64,000 nt of DNA from Trichobilharzia szidati (GCA_944472155.2 OX235271.1:42086633-42150632), one strand, 5' to 3'; shown: positions 10,919 to 25,627, numbered from the stretch's first letter. Notes: generated by a model not told the origin, from the sequence alone. A program made the numbers and translations.

Positions 10919-13489
10919 GTCTAACTTGGAGTTATTCAATTCCCTTTACACCAACACTTGGAATTGTCATTTTATCTGTGTGTGTGGTAAAACGTGTACT
11001 CTGCCTGTAATAATTTTCATTATTTCTGAAGAGATGACCAGTCACTGGAACGGAATCTGACGTTCATTACTCATGTGATCATGAATTTACCAGTAATAAC
11101 TAGCATACAAAATGTTTGCACATTCTTCACATTTTAGTCGTCATAGTTTGTTATTTATTTTATTTAAGGTAGATCACTACAAGGAGTGATTTCATTTTAA
11201 GAACTAGAGATCATTGGACAACTTAAACATTTTCAGTATTAGAGTCAAGGTGATCCTCCTGCACGGAGCAACATTCTCTTCAATGTAGTCACAGTTAGAT
11301 AAATAAATGAAATAATCTGTGCGTCTGTAGAACCAAATAGATCTGGACTGCAGAGATAAACGTCTGGACCAGGCTACATAACCTTCGTCTTGAATAAATA
11401 AATGCCTTAGATTACAAGGCATTCCACTGATACAGAACATCGAGTAAGCATCTTAAAATCTTCATAGGTGACTAACCGACTGAGGCCGCACCTGTTCAAA
11501 AGAAAGAACCAGTCTCATACGTTTCAAAAGGATCAGTTATCAATGTTTGATTTTCTTAATGAGACCGTTTCTTAACCTTTCCCTTGTTAATTTACATAAC
11601 TTGCCTAGTTCACAAAAATCACTGGATTTTTATCAGTTGAGTCAAAATCATCACAATGCTAACATAACTTGTTTGTTATCATCATAATAGCAACAACTTT
11701 ATTCTAGAAAAAATTTTCAGACATGAAGAATTCTCAGAGTAATTTATTGCAAAATATTTTCTTTTCATTCAGGATCTTCAAGTAAATTAGCAATCTGTGG
11801 TATATTATATAACATGGTGTTGTTCAATATGAGGCATAAACCGATCTCTTATGACGTTTTTCCTTCGTCATCGGGAAATGTTCATCCATAGGTCGTAAGC
11901 TAATTAAAAATGTGCGCAAATGCATTTTGCGACATATAGAAATAATGAATGATTAAAACAACAAGAAATGGAGAAAATTCGTTGCACTATCATAGATGGG
12001 AATTCCGGTAATTCATTGATGCAAACAAGACACCAGTCATATATGTCTGTTAGTGATTCCCGCTAAAAACATTTTCTGAATATTCGAATTTTTTTGTAGC
12101 TGTCCACAACAGCCGTCTAAGACATTCTTTGAATAAGTCAAATAATTCTAATCTGATAAAAAAGTACTCATTATGTTTGATTACTGTCATTCCTAATTCC
12201 CCATATCCTCTGTTGCTAGCTGTCTTCCTATCACTGCTTCAAATAGGCGAATGAGATTTAGAATATCATAGATTATATGGGCATGAGAAAATGCGGAGCT
12301 TATTGCATAATGAGCAGTGTTTAATTTTCAAATATGCAAAATATGTTCACATAGTTCTCCTTTTTATCTGATAAAGATTTAGTCGAATTCTTCCTCTGCT
12401 TTTCTTATATATTGATTATAGCTATTTCGCGTTCTACGGTTAGATCTGATGTAAAAGTATTTTCAACCAGCTTAACTCTTTAATGCCCTTAATTTTGAAC
12501 TTATATTCAAGATTTAGATCCATAAATCATATTATGTATATGTCTTTCCATCGGTTAAATGTATCAGCAAGATGTGAAGCAACTAAACCTCAAGAGGGAC
12601 AGAAAAATTTAATTTTCAGATAACAAATGAAAACTGAGGTAACCACAAATGTAGACTGGTTGACAAATAATACTTCTCTAGGTCCACGAAATCTGTGTCC
12701 ATAAAAATTCAGAAAGTCTCTAGGCAGTTGGTGATTCTTTACTAATAGACGCCAAGTTGGGTTTATATTCCCCATACTAAAATTGGTGCTCTGTACTTTT
12801 AAAACAATCATTGTCAAATACTTAACTGTCTAACTATAATTTAGGATATGGTGGATTACAAATTTATACAATATCAGTTTATGTGCACAGAAAAAGAGTA
12901 CATGCTGTTGTTTATCAGAAAATATTACGAAAGCAATTCATTGCTTATTATCACATAAGATTTATTATATCATTTTTAAGCATTTCTTTAAACCTTTCAT
13001 AATGAGTTCATTTTTACTGGTATAGTAATTACTGAATTATTCCGGCTGTATATAGTACATACTGAAGAAGGGCTCGGTAATCTTTTCGTCTTCTTTGAAC
13101 TTTGGTCAAGTTTAGAATTTTCTTCTTATTCTACCACATAACTTGACTATCAGCTAGTGGATGTACTATAGCTGCTTAGCTTCTATCCAAGTTATTTCAT
13201 AATAATTATCAATATATGTATAACTGAATTATTGCCTCCGTATTCTAAGTGGATGAAATTAACTATTTAAGATTCTTCTAATTGAACTAATAGACATCAC
13301 GTGATCCCAGATAAAAATATAACGTGCATGCATACATCACTGACTTATCTGATGAGTAATATTCTCAGAAATTTGAGGCAAAAATCATTATTAAAAGACT
13401 TAGTAAAAGATTTATTGCCAAAGGTTGGTTGCAGATAGATAATGAGATAAGAACGTTCGCTCTAGATTCAGTCAAACAAAAGGCCATAG
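10919..13489. other. Unassigned spacer up to the assembly gap
   Basis: No convincing gene. A possible LINE scrap near 11215-11280 is too weak to call. The last bases before the gap (13424-13489) do not match the U1 array unit, so the left edge of that array lies in the gap. Confidence 0.4.
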
Positions 13490-13988
13490 NNNNNNNNNNN
13501 NNNNNNNNNNNNNNNNNNNNNNNNNNNNNNNNNNNNNNNNNNNNNNNNNNNNNNNNNNNNNNNNNNNNNNNNNNNNNNNNNNNNNNNNNNNNNNNNNNNN
13601 NNNNNNNNNNNNNNNNNNNNNNNNNNNNNNNNNNNNNNNNNNNNNNNNNNNNNNNNNNNNNNNNNNNNNNNNNNNNNNNNNNNNNNNNNNNNNNNNNNNN
13701 NNNNNNNNNNNNNNNNNNNNNNNNNNNNNNNNNNNNNNNNNNNNNNNNNNNNNNNNNNNNNNNNNNNNNNNNNNNNNNNNNNNNNNNNNNNNNNNNNNNN
13801 NNNNNNNNNNNNNNNNNNNNNNNNNNNNNNNNNNNNNNNNNNNNNNNNNNNNNNNNNNNNNNNNNNNNNNNNNNNNNNNNNNNNNNNNNNNNNNNNNNNN
13901 NNNNNNNNNNNNNNNNNNNNNNNNNNNNNNNNNNNNNNNNNNNNNNNNNNNNNNNNNNNNNNNNNNNNNNNNNNNNNNNNNNNNNNNN
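13490..13988. other. Assembly gap (N run)
   Basis: A run of N of about 499 bases. Sequence on its right side is already inside the U1 repeat unit, while sequence on its left side is not. The gap therefore hides the left border of the array and may stand for many missing units. Confidence 0.99.
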
Positions 13989-14165
13989 CGCATGGAGTAG
14001 GAATAAGTATGGAATGTTGTGATTGGACTAGTTAGCATTGCTATGAGTGTATTACCCGTTGACGAGAGGAGTGTTTCAGTGTAGAGGTTGGTGATCCTGT
14101 GCAAATAGTGGATTGGAAGTAAGGTTGTCCAGATTAATAGGGAGGCCTAGTGTTAGGCTGTGCTT

Positions 14166-14322
14166 AAACTTACCTGGCGCCGGGTTCAGGGTGATCAAGA
14201 ATGCTCTGACCCCGGGTGGAGGCTCACCATTGCACCTCGGTGGGTTGAAACTCGCGACGGACCCTAATCGGGTGCGCTCGGGCGTGTAGTTTTTGTCAGT
14301 GGGGAGGCCTCACGGTCCTCCC
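14166..14322 (+). ncRNA. U1: U1 spliceosomal snRNA, copy 1
   Basis: U1 pairs with pre-mRNA 5' splice sites at the start of spliceosome assembly. The 5' end aaacttacctg carries the 5'-splice-site recognition sequence ACUUACCU. Stem-loop I (nt about 14-50) has the U1-70K loop gatcaagaa. Stem-loop II shows ccattgcacctcgg, which contains the U1A-binding AUUGCAC. Stem-loop III is short (acccTAATCgggt). A single-stranded Sm site agtttttgt (nt about 122-130) is followed by the terminal stem-loop IV gggagg/cctccc. Length is about 157 nt (human 164). The 3' end is placed at the end of stem IV and may be off by a few bases. First complete copy after the gap. Confidence 0.93.
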
Positions 14323-15311
14323 TTTAAATATTAACAAAGCTTTTCTTATCACAATACTGGTTACGAAACCAGAAAACAAACAAACCAACCAACTGTACAA
14401 CCTCATACCTCTATCTCTTCATTCAATGAATGAACGAAAACATACTCAACACCAACAGTCACACACACACACACACCTACACACTCACATACACATCAAC
14501 ATCGTCTACTCATACACAATCAAATATATCATAGCACTACACACACATACAACACTACACTACACTCTACTAATTCATCTCAGACACAATACATTCAACT
14601 CAACCACATGCATTACACAATCAATATACTCAACACCAGTATCACTATCACTATCAGTTATCCATCAACACACCCTACTTACTCTTCATACAAAAATACA
14701 AATGCAAATACAACTACAACTGCAAAAACAACACCACCACTCCATCAAGACCAATATTCTCACACACATCTTCTTCACTCTCCAATTCATCTCAACAACA
14801 TCCAACACAGCCTCTCTGCCTCTCTGCCTGCCTGCCTGCCTTCATAACTCCTTGACGGCCAGTCAGCTAGCCAGTCAGTCAGTCAGTCAGTCAGTTTCTC
14901 TTCATTTCTCCATTCGTAGTCACACTGGAATACTGCAATCAACTCTCAGACAATAGACTCACTCAGTGAGTGCAATTCTCCCTTTCTTATCAATTCCCCT
15001 CGATCCACCTATGTCTGACTGAAATTTCGGTCAATCTGTCAGCCTACTTACTGAATTAGGTGTGTAGCGTAATAAGTAGTATATAGCGTGAGTGTCTGTT
15101 GCATGAATAAGTGAGGCTGGAGGTGTTGAGAATTGGCATGGAGTAGGAATAAGTATGGAATGTTGTGATTGGACTAGTTAGCATTGCTATGAGTGTATTA
15201 CCCGTTGACGAGAGGAGTGTTTCAGTGTAGAGGTTGGTGATCCTGTGCAAATAGTGGATTGGAAGTAAGGTTGTCCAGATTAATAGGGAGGCCTAGTGTT
15301 AGGCTGTGCTT

Positions 15312-15468
15312 AAACTTACCTGGCGCCGGGTTCAGGGTGATCAAGAATGCTCTGACCCCGGGTGGAGGCTCACCATTGCACCTCGGTGGGTTGAAACTCG
15401 CGACGGACCCTAATCGGGTGCGCTCGGGCGTGTAGTTTTTGTCAGTGGGGAGGCCTCACGGTCCTCCC
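15312..15468 (+). ncRNA. U1: U1 snRNA, copy 2
   Basis: Reads the same as copy 1 over the full RNA, including the splice-site recognition end, U1-70K and U1A loops and Sm site. 1,146 bp after copy 1. Confidence 0.93.
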
Positions 15469-16459
15469 TTTAAATATTAACAAAGCTTTTCTTATCACAA
15501 TACTGGTTACGAAACCAGAAAACAAACAAACCAACCAACTGTACAACCTCATACCTCTATCTCTTCATTCAATGAATGAACGAAAACATACTCAACACCA
15601 ACAGTCACACACACACACACACACCTACACACTCACATACACATCAACATCGTCTACTCATACACAATCAAATATATCATAGCACTACACACACATACAA
15701 CACTACACTACACTCTACTAATTCATCTCAGACACAATACATTCAACTCAACCACATGCATTACACAATCAATATACTCAACACCAGTATCACTATCACT
15801 ATCAGTTATCCATCAACACACCCTACTTACTCTTCATACAAAAATACAAATGCAAATACAACTACAACTGCAAAAACAACACCACCACTCCATCAAGACC
15901 AATATTCTCACACACATCTTCTTCACTCTCCAATTCATCTCAACAACATCCAACACAGCCTCTCTGCCTCTCTGCCTGCCTGCCTGCCTTCATAACTCCT
16001 TGACGGCCAGTCAGCTAGCCAGTCAGTCAGTCAGTCAGTCAGTTTCTCTTCATTTCTCCATTCGTAGTCACACTGGAATACTGCAATCAACTCTCAGACA
16101 ATAGACTCACTCAGTGAGTGCAATTCTCCCTTTCTTATCAATTCCCCTCGATCCACCTATGTCTGACTGAAATTTCGGTCAATCTGTCAGCCTACTTACT
16201 GAATTAGGTGTGTAGCGTAATAAGTAGTATATAGCGTGAGTGTCTGTTGCATGAATAAGTGAGGCTGGAGGTGTTGAGAATTGGCATGGAGTAGGAATAA
16301 GTATGGAATGTTGTGATTGGACTAGTTAGCATTGCTATGAGTGTATTACCCGTTGACGAGAGGAGTGTTTCAGTGTAGAGGTTGGTGATCCTGTGCAAAT
16401 AGTGGATTGGAAGTAAGGTTGTCCAGATTAATAGGGAGGCCTAGTGTTAGGCTGTGCTT

Positions 16460-16616
16460 AAACTTACCTGGCGCCGGGTTCAGGGTGATCAAGAATGCTC
16501 TGACCCCGGGTGGAGGCTCACCATTGCACCTCGGTGGGTTGAAACTCGCGACGGACCCTAATCGGGTGCGCTCGGGCGTGTAGTTTTTGTCAGTGGGGAG
16601 GCCTCACGGTCCTCCC
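16460..16616 (+). ncRNA. U1: U1 snRNA, copy 3
   Basis: No difference from copy 1 noticed in the RNA; the preceding unit has a slightly longer CA run. Confidence 0.93.
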
Positions 16617-17606
16617 TTTAAATATTAACAAAGCTTTTCTTATCACAATACTGGTTACGAAACCAGAAAACAAACAAACCAACCAACTGTACAACCTCAT
16701 ACCTCTATCTCTTCATTCAATGAATGAACGAAAACATACTCAACACCAACAGTCACACACACACACACACACTACACACTCACATACACATCAACATCGT
16801 CTACTCATACACAATCAAATATATCATAGCACTACACACACATACAACACTACACTACACTCTACTAATTCATCTCAGACACAATACATTCAACTCAACC
16901 ACATGCATTACACAATCAATATACTCAACACCAGTATCACTATCACTATCAGTTATCCATCAACACACCCTACTTACTCTTCATACAAAAATACAAATGC
17001 AAATACAACTACAACTGCAAAAACAACACCACCACTCCATCAAGACCAATATTCTCACACACATCTTCTTCACTCTCCAATTCATCTCAACAACATCCAA
17101 CACAGCCTCTCTGCCTCTCTGCCTGCCTGCCTGCCTTCATAACTCCTTGACGGCCAGTCAGCTAGCCAGTCAGTCAGTCAGTCAGTCAGTTTCTCTTCAT
17201 TTCTCCATTCGTAGTCACACTGGAATACTGCAATCAACTCTCAGACAATAGACTCACTCAGTGAGTGCAATTCTCCCTTTCTTATCAATTCCCCTCGATC
17301 CACCTATGTCTGACTGAAATTTCGGTCAATCTGTCAGCCTACTTACTGAATTAGGTGTGTAGCGTAATAAGTAGTATATAGCGTGAGTGTCTGTTGCATG
17401 AATAAGTGAGGCTGGAGGTGTTGAGAATTGGCATGGAGTAGGAATAAGTATGGAATGTTGTGATTGGACTAGTTAGCATTGCTATGAGTGTATTACCCGT
17501 TGACGAGAGGAGTGTTTCAGTGTAGAGGTTGGTGATCCTGTGCAAATAGTGGATTGGAAGTAAGGTTGTCCAGATTAATAGGGAGGCCTAGTGTTAGGCT
17601 GTGCTT

Positions 17607-17763
17607 AAACTTACCTGGCGCCGGGTTCAGGGTGATCAAGAATGCTCTGACCCCGGGTGGAGGCTCACCATTGCACCTCGGTGGGTTGAAACTCGCGACG
17701 GACCCTAATCGGGTGCGCTCGGGCGTGTAGTTTTTGTCAGTGGGGAGGCCTCACGGTCCTCCC
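17607..17763 (+). ncRNA. U1: U1 snRNA, copy 4
   Basis: No difference from copy 1 noticed in the RNA; spacing 1,147 bp on both sides. Confidence 0.93.
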
Positions 17764-18753
17764 TTTAAATATTAACAAAGCTTTTCTTATCACAATACTG
17801 GTTACGAAACCAGAAAACAAACAAACCAACCAACTGTACAACCTCATACCTCTATCTCTTCATTCAATGAATGAACGAAAACATACTCAACACCAACAGT
17901 CACACACACACACACACACTACACACTCACATACACATCAACATCGTCTACTCATACACAATCAAATATATCATAGCACTACACACACATACAACACTAC
18001 ACTACACTCTACTAATTCATCTCAGACACAATACATTCAACTCAACCACATGCATTACACAATCAATATACTCAACACCAGTATCACTATCACTATCAGT
18101 TATCCATCAACACACCCTACTTACTCTTCATACAAAAATACAAATGCAAATACAACTACAACTGCAAAAACAACACCACCACTCCATCAAGACCAATATT
18201 CTCACACACATCTTCTTCACTCTCCAATTCATCTCAACAACATCCAACACAGCCTCTCTGCCTCTCTGCCTGCCTGCCTGCCTTCATAACTCCTTGACGG
18301 CCAGTCAGCTAGCCAGTCAGTCAGTCAGTCAGTCAGTTTCTCTTCATTTCTCCATTCGTAGTCACACTGGAATACTGCAATCAACTCTCAGACAATAGAC
18401 TCACTCAGTGAGTGCAATTCTCCCTTTCTTATCAATTCCCCTCGATCCACCTATGTCTGACTGAAATTTCGGTCAATCTGTCAGCCTACTTACTGAATTA
18501 GGTGTGTAGCGTAATAAGTAGTATATAGCGTGAGTGTCTGTTGCATGAATAAGTGAGGCTGGAGGTGTTGAGAATTGGCATGGAGTAGGAATAAGTATGG
18601 AATGTTGTGATTGGACTAGTTAGCATTGCTATGAGTGTATTACCCGTTGACGAGAGGAGTGTTTCAGTGTAGAGGTTGGTGATCCTGTGCAAATAGTGGA
18701 TTGGAAGTAAGGTTGTCCAGATTAATAGGGAGGCCTAGTGTTAGGCTGTGCTT

Positions 18754-18910
18754 AAACTTACCTGGCGCCGGGTTCAGGGTGATCAAGAATGCTCTGACCC
18801 CGGGTGGAGGCTCACCATTGCACCTCGGTGGGTTGAAACTCGCGACGGACCCTAATCGGGTGCGCTCGGGCGTGTAGTTTTTGTCAGTGGGGAGGCCTCA
18901 CGGTCCTCCC
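18754..18910 (+). ncRNA. U1: U1 snRNA, copy 5
   Basis: No difference from copy 1 noticed in the RNA; the following unit has the CA run ending in cacatacac instead of cacctacac or cactacac. Confidence 0.93.
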
Positions 18911-19899
18911 TTTAAATATTAACAAAGCTTTTCTTATCACAATACTGGTTACGAAACCAGAAAACAAACAAACCAACCAACTGTACAACCTCATACCTCT
19001 ATCTCTTCATTCAATGAATGAACGAAAACATACTCAACACCAACAGTCACACACACACACACACATACACACTCACATACACATCAACATCGTCTACTCA
19101 TACACAATCAAATATATCATAGCACTACACACACATACAACACTACACTACACTCTACTAATTCATCTCAGACACAATACATTCAACTCAACCACATGCA
19201 TTACACAATCAATATACTCAACACCAGTATCACTATCACTATCAGTTATCCATCAACACACCCTACTTACTCTTCATACAAAAATACAAATGCAAATACA
19301 ACTACAACTGCAAAAACAACACCACCACTCCATCAAGACCAATATTCTCACACACATCTTCTTCACTCTCCAATTCATCTCAACAACATCCAACACAGCC
19401 TCTCTGCCTCTCTGCCTGCCTGCCTGCCTTCATAACTCCTTGACGGCCAGTCAGCTAGCCAGTCAGTCAGTCAGTCAGTCAGTTTCTCTTCATTTCTCCA
19501 TTCGTAGTCACACTGGAATACTGCAATCAACTCTCAGACAATAGACTCACTCAGTGAGTGCAATTCTCCCTTTCTTATCAATTCCCCTCGATCCACCTAT
19601 GTCTGACTGAAATTTCGGTCAATCTGTCAGCCTACTTACTGAATTAGGTGTGTAGCGTAATAAGTAGTATATAGCGTGAGTGTCTGTTGCATGAATAAGT
19701 GAGGCTGGAGGTGTTGAGAATTGGCATGGAGTAGGAATAAGTATGGAATGTTGTGATTGGACTAGTTAGCATTGCTATGAGTGTATTACCCGTTGACGAG
19801 AGGAGTGTTTCAGTGTAGAGGTTGGTGATCCTGTGCAAATAGTGGATTGGAAGTAAGGTTGTCCAGATTAATAGGGAGGCCTAGTGTTAGGCTGTGCTT

Positions 19900-20056
19900 A
19901 AACTTACCTGGCGCCGGGTTCAGGGTGATCAAGAATGCTCTGACCCCGGGTGGAGGCTCACCATTGCACCTCGGTGGGTTGAAACTCGCGACGGACCCTA
20001 ATCGGGTGCGCTCGGGCGTGTAGTTTTTGTCAGTGGGGAGGCCTCACGGTCCTCCC
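19900..20056 (+). ncRNA. U1: U1 snRNA, copy 6
   Basis: No difference from copy 1 noticed in the RNA; the following unit has one GCCT repeat fewer (unit 1,143 bp). Confidence 0.93.
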
Positions 20057-21042
20057 TTTAAATATTAACAAAGCTTTTCTTATCACAATACTGGTTACGA
20101 AACCAGAAAACAAACAAACCAACCAACTGTACAACCTCATACCTCTATCTCTTCATTCAATGAATGAACGAAAACATACTCAACACCAACAGTCACACAC
20201 ACACACACACACTACACACTCACATACACATCAACATCGTCTACTCATACACAATCAAATATATCATAGCACTACACACACATACAACACTACACTACAC
20301 TCTACTAATTCATCTCAGACACAATACATTCAACTCAACCACATGCATTACACAATCAATATACTCAACACCAGTATCACTATCACTATCAGTTATCCAT
20401 CAACACACCCTACTTACTCTTCATACAAAAATACAAATGCAAATACAACTACAACTGCAAAAACAACACCACCACTCCATCAAGACCAATATTCTCACAC
20501 ACATCTTCTTCACTCTCCAATTCATCTCAACAACATCCAACACAGCCTCTCTGCCTCTCTGCCTGCCTGCCTTCATAACTCCTTGACGGCCAGTCAGCTA
20601 GCCAGTCAGTCAGTCAGTCAGTCAGTTTCTCTTCATTTCTCCATTCGTAGTCACACTGGAATACTGCAATCAACTCTCAGACAATAGACTCACTCAGTGA
20701 GTGCAATTCTCCCTTTCTTATCAATTCCCCTCGATCCACCTATGTCTGACTGAAATTTCGGTCAATCTGTCAGCCTACTTACTGAATTAGGTGTGTAGCG
20801 TAATAAGTAGTATATAGCGTGAGTGTCTGTTGCATGAATAAGTGAGGCTGGAGGTGTTGAGAATTGGCATGGAGTAGGAATAAGTATGGAATGTTGTGAT
20901 TGGACTAGTTAGCATTGCTATGAGTGTATTACCCGTTGACGAGAGGAGTGTTTCAGTGTAGAGGTTGGTGATCCTGTGCAAATAGTGGATTGGAAGTAAG
21001 GTTGTCCAGATTAATAGGGAGGCCTAGTGTTAGGCTGTGCTT

Positions 21043-21199
21043 AAACTTACCTGGCGCCGGGTTCAGGGTGATCAAGAATGCTCTGACCCCGGGTGGAGGC
21101 TCACCATTGCACCTCGGTGGGTTGAAACTCGCGACGGACCCTAATCGGGTGCGCTCGGGCGTGTAGTTTTTGTCAGTGGGGAGGCCTCACGGTCCTCCC
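21043..21199 (+). ncRNA. U1: U1 snRNA, copy 7
   Basis: No difference from copy 1 noticed in the RNA; the following unit is long (1,153 bp) because of extra CA and GCCT repeats. Confidence 0.93.
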
Positions 21200-22195
21200 T
21201 TTAAATATTAACAAAGCTTTTCTTATCACAATACTGGTTACGAAACCAGAAAACAAACAAACCAACCAACTGTACAACCTCATACCTCTATCTCTTCATT
21301 CAATGAATGAACGAAAACATACTCAACACCAACAGTCACACACACACACACACACACTACACACTCACATACACATCAACATCGTCTACTCATACACAAT
21401 CAAATATATCATAGCACTACACACACATACAACACTACACTACACTCTACTAATTCATCTCAGACACAATACATTCAACTCAACCACATGCATTACACAA
21501 TCAATATACTCAACACCAGTATCACTATCACTATCAGTTATCCATCAACACACCCTACTTACTCTTCATACAAAAATACAAATGCAAATACAACTACAAC
21601 TGCAAAAACAACACCACCACTCCATCAAGACCAATATTCTCACACACATCTTCTTCACTCTCCAATTCATCTCAACAACATCCAACACAGCCTCTCTGCC
21701 TCTCTGCCTGCCTGCCTGCCTGCCTTCATAACTCCTTGACGGCCAGTCAGCTAGCCAGTCAGTCAGTCAGTCAGTCAGTTTCTCTTCATTTCTCCATTCG
21801 TAGTCACACTGGAATACTGCAATCAACTCTCAGACAATAGACTCACTCAGTGAGTGCAATTCTCCCTTTCTTATCAATTCCCCTCGATCCACCTATGTCT
21901 GACTGAAATTTCGGTCAATCTGTCAGCCTACTTACTGAATTAGGTGTGTAGCGTAATAAGTAGTATATAGCGTGAGTGTCTGTTGCATGAATAAGTGAGG
22001 CTGGAGGTGTTGAGAATTGGCATGGAGTAGGAATAAGTATGGAATGTTGTGATTGGACTAGTTAGCATTGCTATGAGTGTATTACCCGTTGACGAGAGGA
22101 GTGTTTCAGTGTAGAGGTTGGTGATCCTGTGCAAATAGTGGATTGGAAGTAAGGTTGTCCAGATTAATAGGGAGGCCTAGTGTTAGGCTGTGCTT

Positions 22196-22352
22196 AAACT
22201 TACCTGGCGCCGGGTTCAGGGTGATCAAGAATGCTCTGACCCCGGGTGGAGGCTCACCATTGCACCTCGGTGGGTTGAAACTCGCGACGGACCCTAATCG
22301 GGTGCGCTCGGGCGTGTAGTTTTTGTCAGTGGGGAGGCCTCACGGTCCTCCC
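22196..22352 (+). ncRNA. U1: U1 snRNA, copy 8
   Basis: No difference from copy 1 noticed in the RNA; the following spacer has an irregular GCCTTGCCTGCC version of the tetranucleotide run (about 22857-22870). Confidence 0.93.
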
Positions 22353-23340
22353 TTTAAATATTAACAAAGCTTTTCTTATCACAATACTGGTTACGAAACC
22401 AGAAAACAAACAAACCAACCAACTGTACAACCTCATACCTCTATCTCTTCATTCAATGAATGAACGAAAACATACTCAACACCAACAGTCACACACACAC
22501 ACACACACCTACACACTCACATACACATCAACATCGTCTACTCATACACAATCAAATATATCATAGCACTACACACACATACAACACTACACTACACTCT
22601 ACTAATTCATCTCAGACACAATACATTCAACTCAACCACATGCATTACACAATCAATATACTCAACACCAGTATCACTATCACTATCAGTTATCCATCAA
22701 CACACCCTACTTACTCTTCATACAAAAATACAAATGCAAATACAACTACAACTGCAAAAACAACACCACCACTCCATCAAGACCAATATTCTCACACACA
22801 TCTTCTTCACTCTCCAATTCATCTCAACAACATCCAACACAGCCTCTCTGCCTCTCTGCCTTGCCTGCCTTCATAACTCCTTGACGGCCAGTCAGCTAGC
22901 CAGTCAGTCAGTCAGTCAGTCAGTTTCTCTTCATTTCTCCATTCGTAGTCACACTGGAATACTGCAATCAACTCTCAGACAATAGACTCACTCAGTGAGT
23001 GCAATTCTCCCTTTCTTATCAATTCCCCTCGATCCACCTATGTCTGACTGAAATTTCGGTCAATCTGTCAGCCTACTTACTGAATTAGGTGTGTAGCGTA
23101 ATAAGTAGTATATAGCGTGAGTGTCTGTTGCATGAATAAGTGAGGCTGGAGGTGTTGAGAATTGGCATGGAGTAGGAATAAGTATGGAATGTTGTGATTG
23201 GACTAGTTAGCATTGCTATGAGTGTATTACCCGTTGACGAGAGGAGTGTTTCAGTGTAGAGGTTGGTGATCCTGTGCAAATAGTGGATTGGAAGTAAGGT
23301 TGTCCAGATTAATAGGGAGGCCTAGTGTTAGGCTGTGCTT

Positions 23341-23497
23341 AAACTTACCTGGCGCCGGGTTCAGGGTGATCAAGAATGCTCTGACCCCGGGTGGAGGCTC
23401 ACCATTGCACCTCGGTGGGTTGAAACTCGCGACGGACCCTAATCGGGTGCGCTCGGGCGTGTAGTTTTTGTCAGTGGGGAGGCCTCACGGTCCTCCC
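23341..23497 (+). ncRNA. U1: U1 snRNA, copy 9
   Basis: RNA as copy 1. The downstream hairpin loop reads ggttagg instead of ggttacg (about 23538), a variant shared only with the unit after copy 12. Confidence 0.93.
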
Positions 23498-24483
23498 TTT
23501 AAATATTAACAAAGCTTTTCTTATCACAATACTGGTTAGGAAACCAGAAAACAAACAAACCAACCAACTGTACAACCTCATACCTCTATCTCTTCATTCA
23601 ATGAATGAACGAAAACATACTCAACACCAACAGTCACACACACACACACCTACACACTCACATACACATCAACATCGTCTACTCATACACAATCAAATAT
23701 ATCATAGCACTACACACACATACAACACTACACTACACTCTACTAATTCATCTCAGACACAATACATTCAACTCAACCACATGCATTACACAATCAATAT
23801 ACTCAACACCAGTATCACTATCACTATCAGTTATCCATCAACACACCCTACTTACTCTTCATACAAAAATACAAATGCAAATACAACTACAACTGCAAAA
23901 ACAACACCACCACTCCATCAAGACCAATATTCTCACACACATCTTCTTCACTCTCCAATTCATCTCAACAACATCCAACACAGCCTCTCTGCCTCTCTGC
24001 CTGCTGCCTGCCTTCATAACTCCTTGACGGCCAGTCAGCTAGCCAGTCAGTCAGTCAGTCAGTCAGTTTCTCTTCATTTCTCCATTCGTAGTCACACTGG
24101 AATACTGCAATCAACTCTCAGACAATAGACTCACTCAGTGAGTGCAATTCTCCCTTTCTTATCAATTCCCCTCGATCCACCTATGTCTGACTGAAATTTC
24201 GGTCAATCTGTCAGCCTACTTACTGAATTAGGTGTGTAGCGTAATAAGTAGTATATAGCGTGAGTGTCTGTTGCATGAATAAGTGAGGCTGGAGGTGTTG
24301 AGAATTGGCATGGAGTAGGAATAAGTATGGAATGTTGTGATTGGACTAGTTAGCATTGCTATGAGTGTATTACCCGTTGACGAGAGGAGTGTTTCAGTGT
24401 AGAGGTTGGTGATCCTGTGCAAATAGTGGATTGGAAGTAAGGTTGTCCAGATTAATAGGGAGGCCTAGTGTTAGGCTGTGCTT

Positions 24484-24640
24484 AAACTTACCTGGCGCCG
24501 GGTTCAGGGTGATCAAGAATGCTCTGACCCCGGGTGGAGGCTCACCATTGCACCTCGGTGGGTTGAAACTCGCGACGGACCCTAATCGGGTGCGCTCGGG
24601 CGTGTAGTTTTTGTCAGTGGGGAGGCCTCACGGTCCTCCC
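24484..24640 (+). ncRNA. U1: U1 snRNA, copy 10
   Basis: No difference from copy 1 noticed in the RNA; next copy 1,144 bp on. Confidence 0.93.
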
Positions 24641-25627
24641 TTTAAATATTAACAAAGCTTTTCTTATCACAATACTGGTTACGAAACCAGAAAACAAACA
24701 AACCAACCAACTGTACAACCTCATACCTCTATCTCTTCATTCAATGAATGAACGAAAACATACTCAACACCAACAGTCACACACACACACACACACCTAC
24801 ACACTCACATACACATCAACATCGTCTACTCATACACAATCAAATATATCATAGCACTACACACACATACAACACTACACTACACTCTACTAATTCATCT
24901 CAGACACAATACATTCAACTCAACCACATGCATTACACAATCAATATACTCAACACCAGTATCACTATCACTATCAGTTATCCATCAACACACCCTACTT
25001 ACTCTTCATACAAAAATACAAATGCAAATACAACTACAACTGCAAAAACAACACCACCACTCCATCAAGACCAATATTCTCACACACATCTTCTTCACTC
25101 TCCAATTCATCTCAACAACATCCAACACAGCCTCTCTGCCTCTCTGCCTGCCTGCCTTCATAACTCCTTGACGGCCAGTCAGCTAGCCAGTCAGTCAGTC
25201 AGTCAGTCAGTTTCTCTTCATTTCTCCATTCGTAGTCACACTGGAATACTGCAATCAACTCTCAGACAATAGACTCACTCAGTGAGTGCAATTCTCCCTT
25301 TCTTATCAATTCCCCTCGATCCACCTATGTCTGACTGAAATTTCGGTCAATCTGTCAGCCTACTTACTGAATTAGGTGTGTAGCGTAATAAGTAGTATAT
25401 AGCGTGAGTGTCTGTTGCATGAATAAGTGAGGCTGGAGGTGTTGAGAATTGGCATGGAGTAGGAATAAGTATGGAATGTTGTGATTGGACTAGTTAGCAT
25501 TGCTATGAGTGTATTACCCGTTGACGAGAGGAGTGTTTCAGTGTAGAGGTTGGTGATCCTGTGCAAATAGTGGATTGGAAGTAAGGTTGTCCAGATTAAT
25601 AGGGAGGCCTAGTGTTAGGCTGTGCTT

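Noticed and set aside
11204..11440. LINE C-terminal scrap on the plus strand (VKVILLHGA-like)
   Set aside because: Only about nine residues resemble the LLYGSETW region and nothing follows in order.
13429..14104. ORFs of 197 and 210 codons spanning the N run
   Set aside because: They exist only because N codons contain no stops.
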